DNA from: Halopiger aswanensis
GTDB taxonomy: Archaea; Halobacteriota; Halobacteria; Halobacteriales; Natrialbaceae
NCBI RefSeq assembly: GCF_003610195.1
Contig: NZ_RAPO01000002.1
Location: 248,001 to 312,000 of the forward strand
Direction of reading: 5' to 3'
Length of the DNA stretch: 64,000 nucleotides
How positions within the stretch are numbered: the stretch's first letter is position 1; each line of letters starts with the position of its first letter. This document shows positions 62,677 through 64,000 of this stretch, one piece after another. The position numbers and the translations under genes are program-made. The notes below the pieces were generated by a model that did no database searches, was not told where the DNA came from, and was given only the letters and a program-made list of their open reading frames with translations.

Positions 62677-62761
62677 GCAGGGATAGCCAAGTCAGGCCAA
62701 CGGCGCAGCGTTCAGGGCGCTGTCTCGTAGGAGTCCGCAGGTTCAAATCCTGCTCCCTGCA
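62677..62761 (+). tRNA. tRNA-Leu (CAG anticodon)
   Basis: A class-II tRNA folds with acceptor GCAGGGA/TCCCTGC and discriminator A. The anticodon arm is CAGCG-TTCAGGG-CGCTG (anticodon CAG, reading CUG), followed by a long variable arm and T-arm GCAGG-TTCAAAT-CCTGC. It lies between Rpo3 and eL18. GTTTGAAG at 62644-62651 is a weak candidate TATA box. Confidence 0.95.
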
Positions 62762-62898
62762 TCAACCTCACTTCCGTTTCTCTCACATCGGTACCACGCG
62801 ACCGACGAGCAGTGTGACCGTCCAGGATCGACGTCGATCCCACGGCCGCAGTGCTCGCGTCGTCGGTCGCCGGTATTGCAGTCACAATCACTACAGTC

Positions 62899-62927
62899 GC
62901 GGTTGCCGCATGACGCGTCGCAACCGC
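62899..62927 (+). repeat. Perfect 8-base hairpin before eL18
   Basis: GCGGTTGC (62899-62906) pairs with GCAACCGC (62920-62927) around a 13-base loop. It ends 12 bases before the eL18 Shine-Dalgarno (GGAGG, 62940-62944). It could control translation or act as a processing site after tRNA-Leu. Confidence 0.5.
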
Positions 62928-62950
62928 TCGCAGTTATTTGGAGGATACCA

Positions 62951-63304
62951 ATGAGTAGCAAAACGAATCCGAGGCTCAATGATCTCATCGCCGAGCTGAA
63001 GTCGACGTCCCGCGAGACGGACGCCGACGTCTGGCGAGACATCGCGGATCGACTCGAGAAGCCCCGGCGTACCCACGCTGAGGTTAACCTGGGCCGCATC
63101 GAGCGATACGCACGCGAAGAAGAGACCGTCGTCGTTCCCGGCAAGGTGCTGGGTTCGGGCGCACTGCAGAAGTCGGTCACCGTCGCAGCCGTCGACTTCA
63201 GTTCGTCGGCCGAGACGAAGATCGATCAGGTCGGCGAGACCGTACAGCTCGAGCAACTGCTCGAAGAGAACCCCGAAGGATCCGACGTGCGGGTGATCGC
63301 ATGA
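62951..63304 (+). CDS. Large ribosomal subunit protein eL18
   Basis: eL18 is an archaeal/eukaryotic 50S protein. The 117-residue protein starts [55 protein letters not shown] and [16 protein letters not shown] are typical. Its ATG follows a GGAGG site at 62940-62944. It overlaps uL13 by four bases. Confidence 0.95.
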   Translation: MSSKTNPRLNDLIAELKSTSRETDADVWRDIADRLEKPRRTHAEVNLGRIERYAREEETVVVPGKVLGSGALQKSVTVAAVDFSSSAETKIDQVGETVQLEQLLEENPEGSDVRVIA

Positions 63305-63750
63305 GTGTAAACATTTCCGACTTCGACGCCGACGTCGTCGTCGACGCCCGAGACTGCATTCTCGGTCGCGTCGCCAGCGAGGTCGCCCAGCGCGCGCTCG
63401 ACGGCGAGCGCGTCGCGGTGGTCAACGCCGAGGACGCGGTCATCACCGGCGACAAGGAAGACATCTTCCAGACCTACCGCAAGCGACTCCAGCTCGGCTC
63501 CGACAGCGGTCCCTACTACCCGAAGCGACCGGACACGATCTTCAAGCGGTCCATCCGGGGCATGCTGCCGTACAAGAAGCCGCGCGGTCGCGAGGCGTTC
63601 GAAAACGTCCGCGTCTACGTCGGCAACCCCTACGAAGACGAGCAGGACGCCCAGATCCTCGAGGGGACGTCGCTGGATCGACTTTCGAACATCCGCTTCG
63701 TCCACCTGGGCGAAGTCGCAGACCAACTGGGTGCTAACGTCACATGGTAA
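63301..63750 (+). CDS. rplM: Large ribosomal subunit protein uL13
   Basis: uL13 is an early 50S assembly protein. The 149-residue sequence has [39 protein letters not shown] and [20 protein letters not shown], all conserved. It overlaps eL18 (ATGA) and uS9 (seven bases), indicating translational coupling. Confidence 0.97.
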   Translation: MSVNISDFDADVVVDARDCILGRVASEVAQRALDGERVAVVNAEDAVITGDKEDIFQTYRKRLQLGSDSGPYYPKRPDTIFKRSIRGMLPYKKPRGREAFENVRVYVGNPYEDEQDAQILEGTSLDRLSNIRFVHLGEVADQLGANVTW

Positions 63751-64000
63751 CCAACACGAGTGGCAAGAAAAAGACGGCCGTCGCTCGCGCCACCGTGCGC
63801 GACGGAGAGGGTCGCGTGCGAATCAACTCCAAGCCGGTCGAGCTGGTCGAGCCGGAAATGTCCCGGCTCAAGATGCTCGAGCCGTTCCGCATCGCGGGAG
63901 AGGACCTGCGAAGCGAGATGGACATCGACGTCCGCGTCGAGGGTGGCGGTATCAGCGGGCAGGCAGACGCCGTCCGCACCGCGATCGCACGCGGCATCGT
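63744..64000 (+). CDS. rpsI: Small ribosomal subunit protein uS9 (5' part)
   Basis: The frame from ATG 63744 is open to the window end and encodes about 85 residues: [23 protein letters not shown]-type start (motif [12 protein letters not shown]), then [20 protein letters not shown], then [20 protein letters not shown]. These match uS9. It begins seven bases before the uL13 stop, the usual archaeal order uL13-uS9. The C-terminal tail that reaches P-site tRNA lies outside the window. Confidence 0.96.
   Translation, partial: MVTNTSGKKKTAVARATVRDGEGRVRINSKPVELVEPEMSRLKMLEPFRIAGEDLRSEMDIDVRVEGGGISGQADAVRTAIARGI

Noticed and set aside
62523-62954. 143-codon plus-strand frame after Rpo3
   Set aside because: It runs straight through tRNA-Leu and the eL18 leader, so it is not a protein gene.

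Overview
The window comes from a haloarchaeon (class Halobacteria). The evidence is the very high G+C, acidic proteins dense in Asp and Glu, archaeal core genes (TFB, Rpo3, PriS, GINS, Cdc48, the uS13-uS4-uS11 operon), Tat-type export signals, and haloarchaeal regulators (bacterio-opsin-activator HTH-10 family, GfcR, a HalOD1 domain). Many starts sit 25-30 bases after a TATA-like box, which fits leaderless transcription. Placement near Natrialbaceae is only an impression from gene style. Most of the window looks like ordinary chromosomal housekeeping DNA.

Layout. 1-13.2 kb: a CinA-type gene end, an HTH regulator, a GIDE-like membrane protein, gcvT-gcvH, a secreted subtilase, a NYN-domain protein, an alpha/beta hydrolase, a lower-G+C islet with two small regulators, panB, an orphan ABC-2 permease and a HAD phosphatase. 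13.3-23.4 kb: HTH-10 regulators, a large HAD hydrolase, gfcR, tfb, RNase HI, small haloarchaeal proteins, tRNA-Val with T-arm-like sequence copies downstream, and a cobalamin adenosyltransferase. 23.5-34.3 kb: gcvPA-gcvPB, a DUF2270 and an AI-2E-type membrane protein, a copper P-type ATPase with a SafE-type partner, and HMG-CoA synthase. 34.3-45.1 kb: a large pilin-like surface protein with three C-terminal repeats, a DUF2150 protein, a TatD-type hydrolase, a small HSP20-like protein coupled to Cdc48, an Lrp regulator, a Bcp peroxiredoxin, and GINS-priS. 45.2-56.2 kb: a LiaF-like protein, a soft-metal efflux operon with a divergent regulator, archease and RtcB flanking a DoxX-type protein, and moaA. 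56.2-59.9 kb: a DUF4129-DUF58-DUF7519-like membrane operon. 60.1-64 kb: tRNA-Ser, uS13, uS4, uS11, Rpo3, tRNA-Leu, eL18, uL13 and the start of uS9.

Genes that act together: the glycine cleavage system is split over two loci 20 kb apart; archease and RtcB form the RNA ligation pair; PriS and GINS belong to the replication machinery; MoaA starts molybdopterin synthesis; the CopZ-like protein, P-type ATPase, FmdE-like protein and divergent Cys-containing regulator form one metal-response unit.

The most unusual signals are: an HTH-10 gene followed by a DUF7344-like gene occurring twice, once in an islet bounded by an 11-base direct repeat; the 763-residue repeat-bearing pilin-like protein; a metal P-type ATPase with CPG instead of CPC; tRNA 3'-end copies beside tRNA-Val; and a hairpin just before the eL18 Shine-Dalgarno. 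No CRISPR array, complete insertion sequence, rRNA or integrase was seen.
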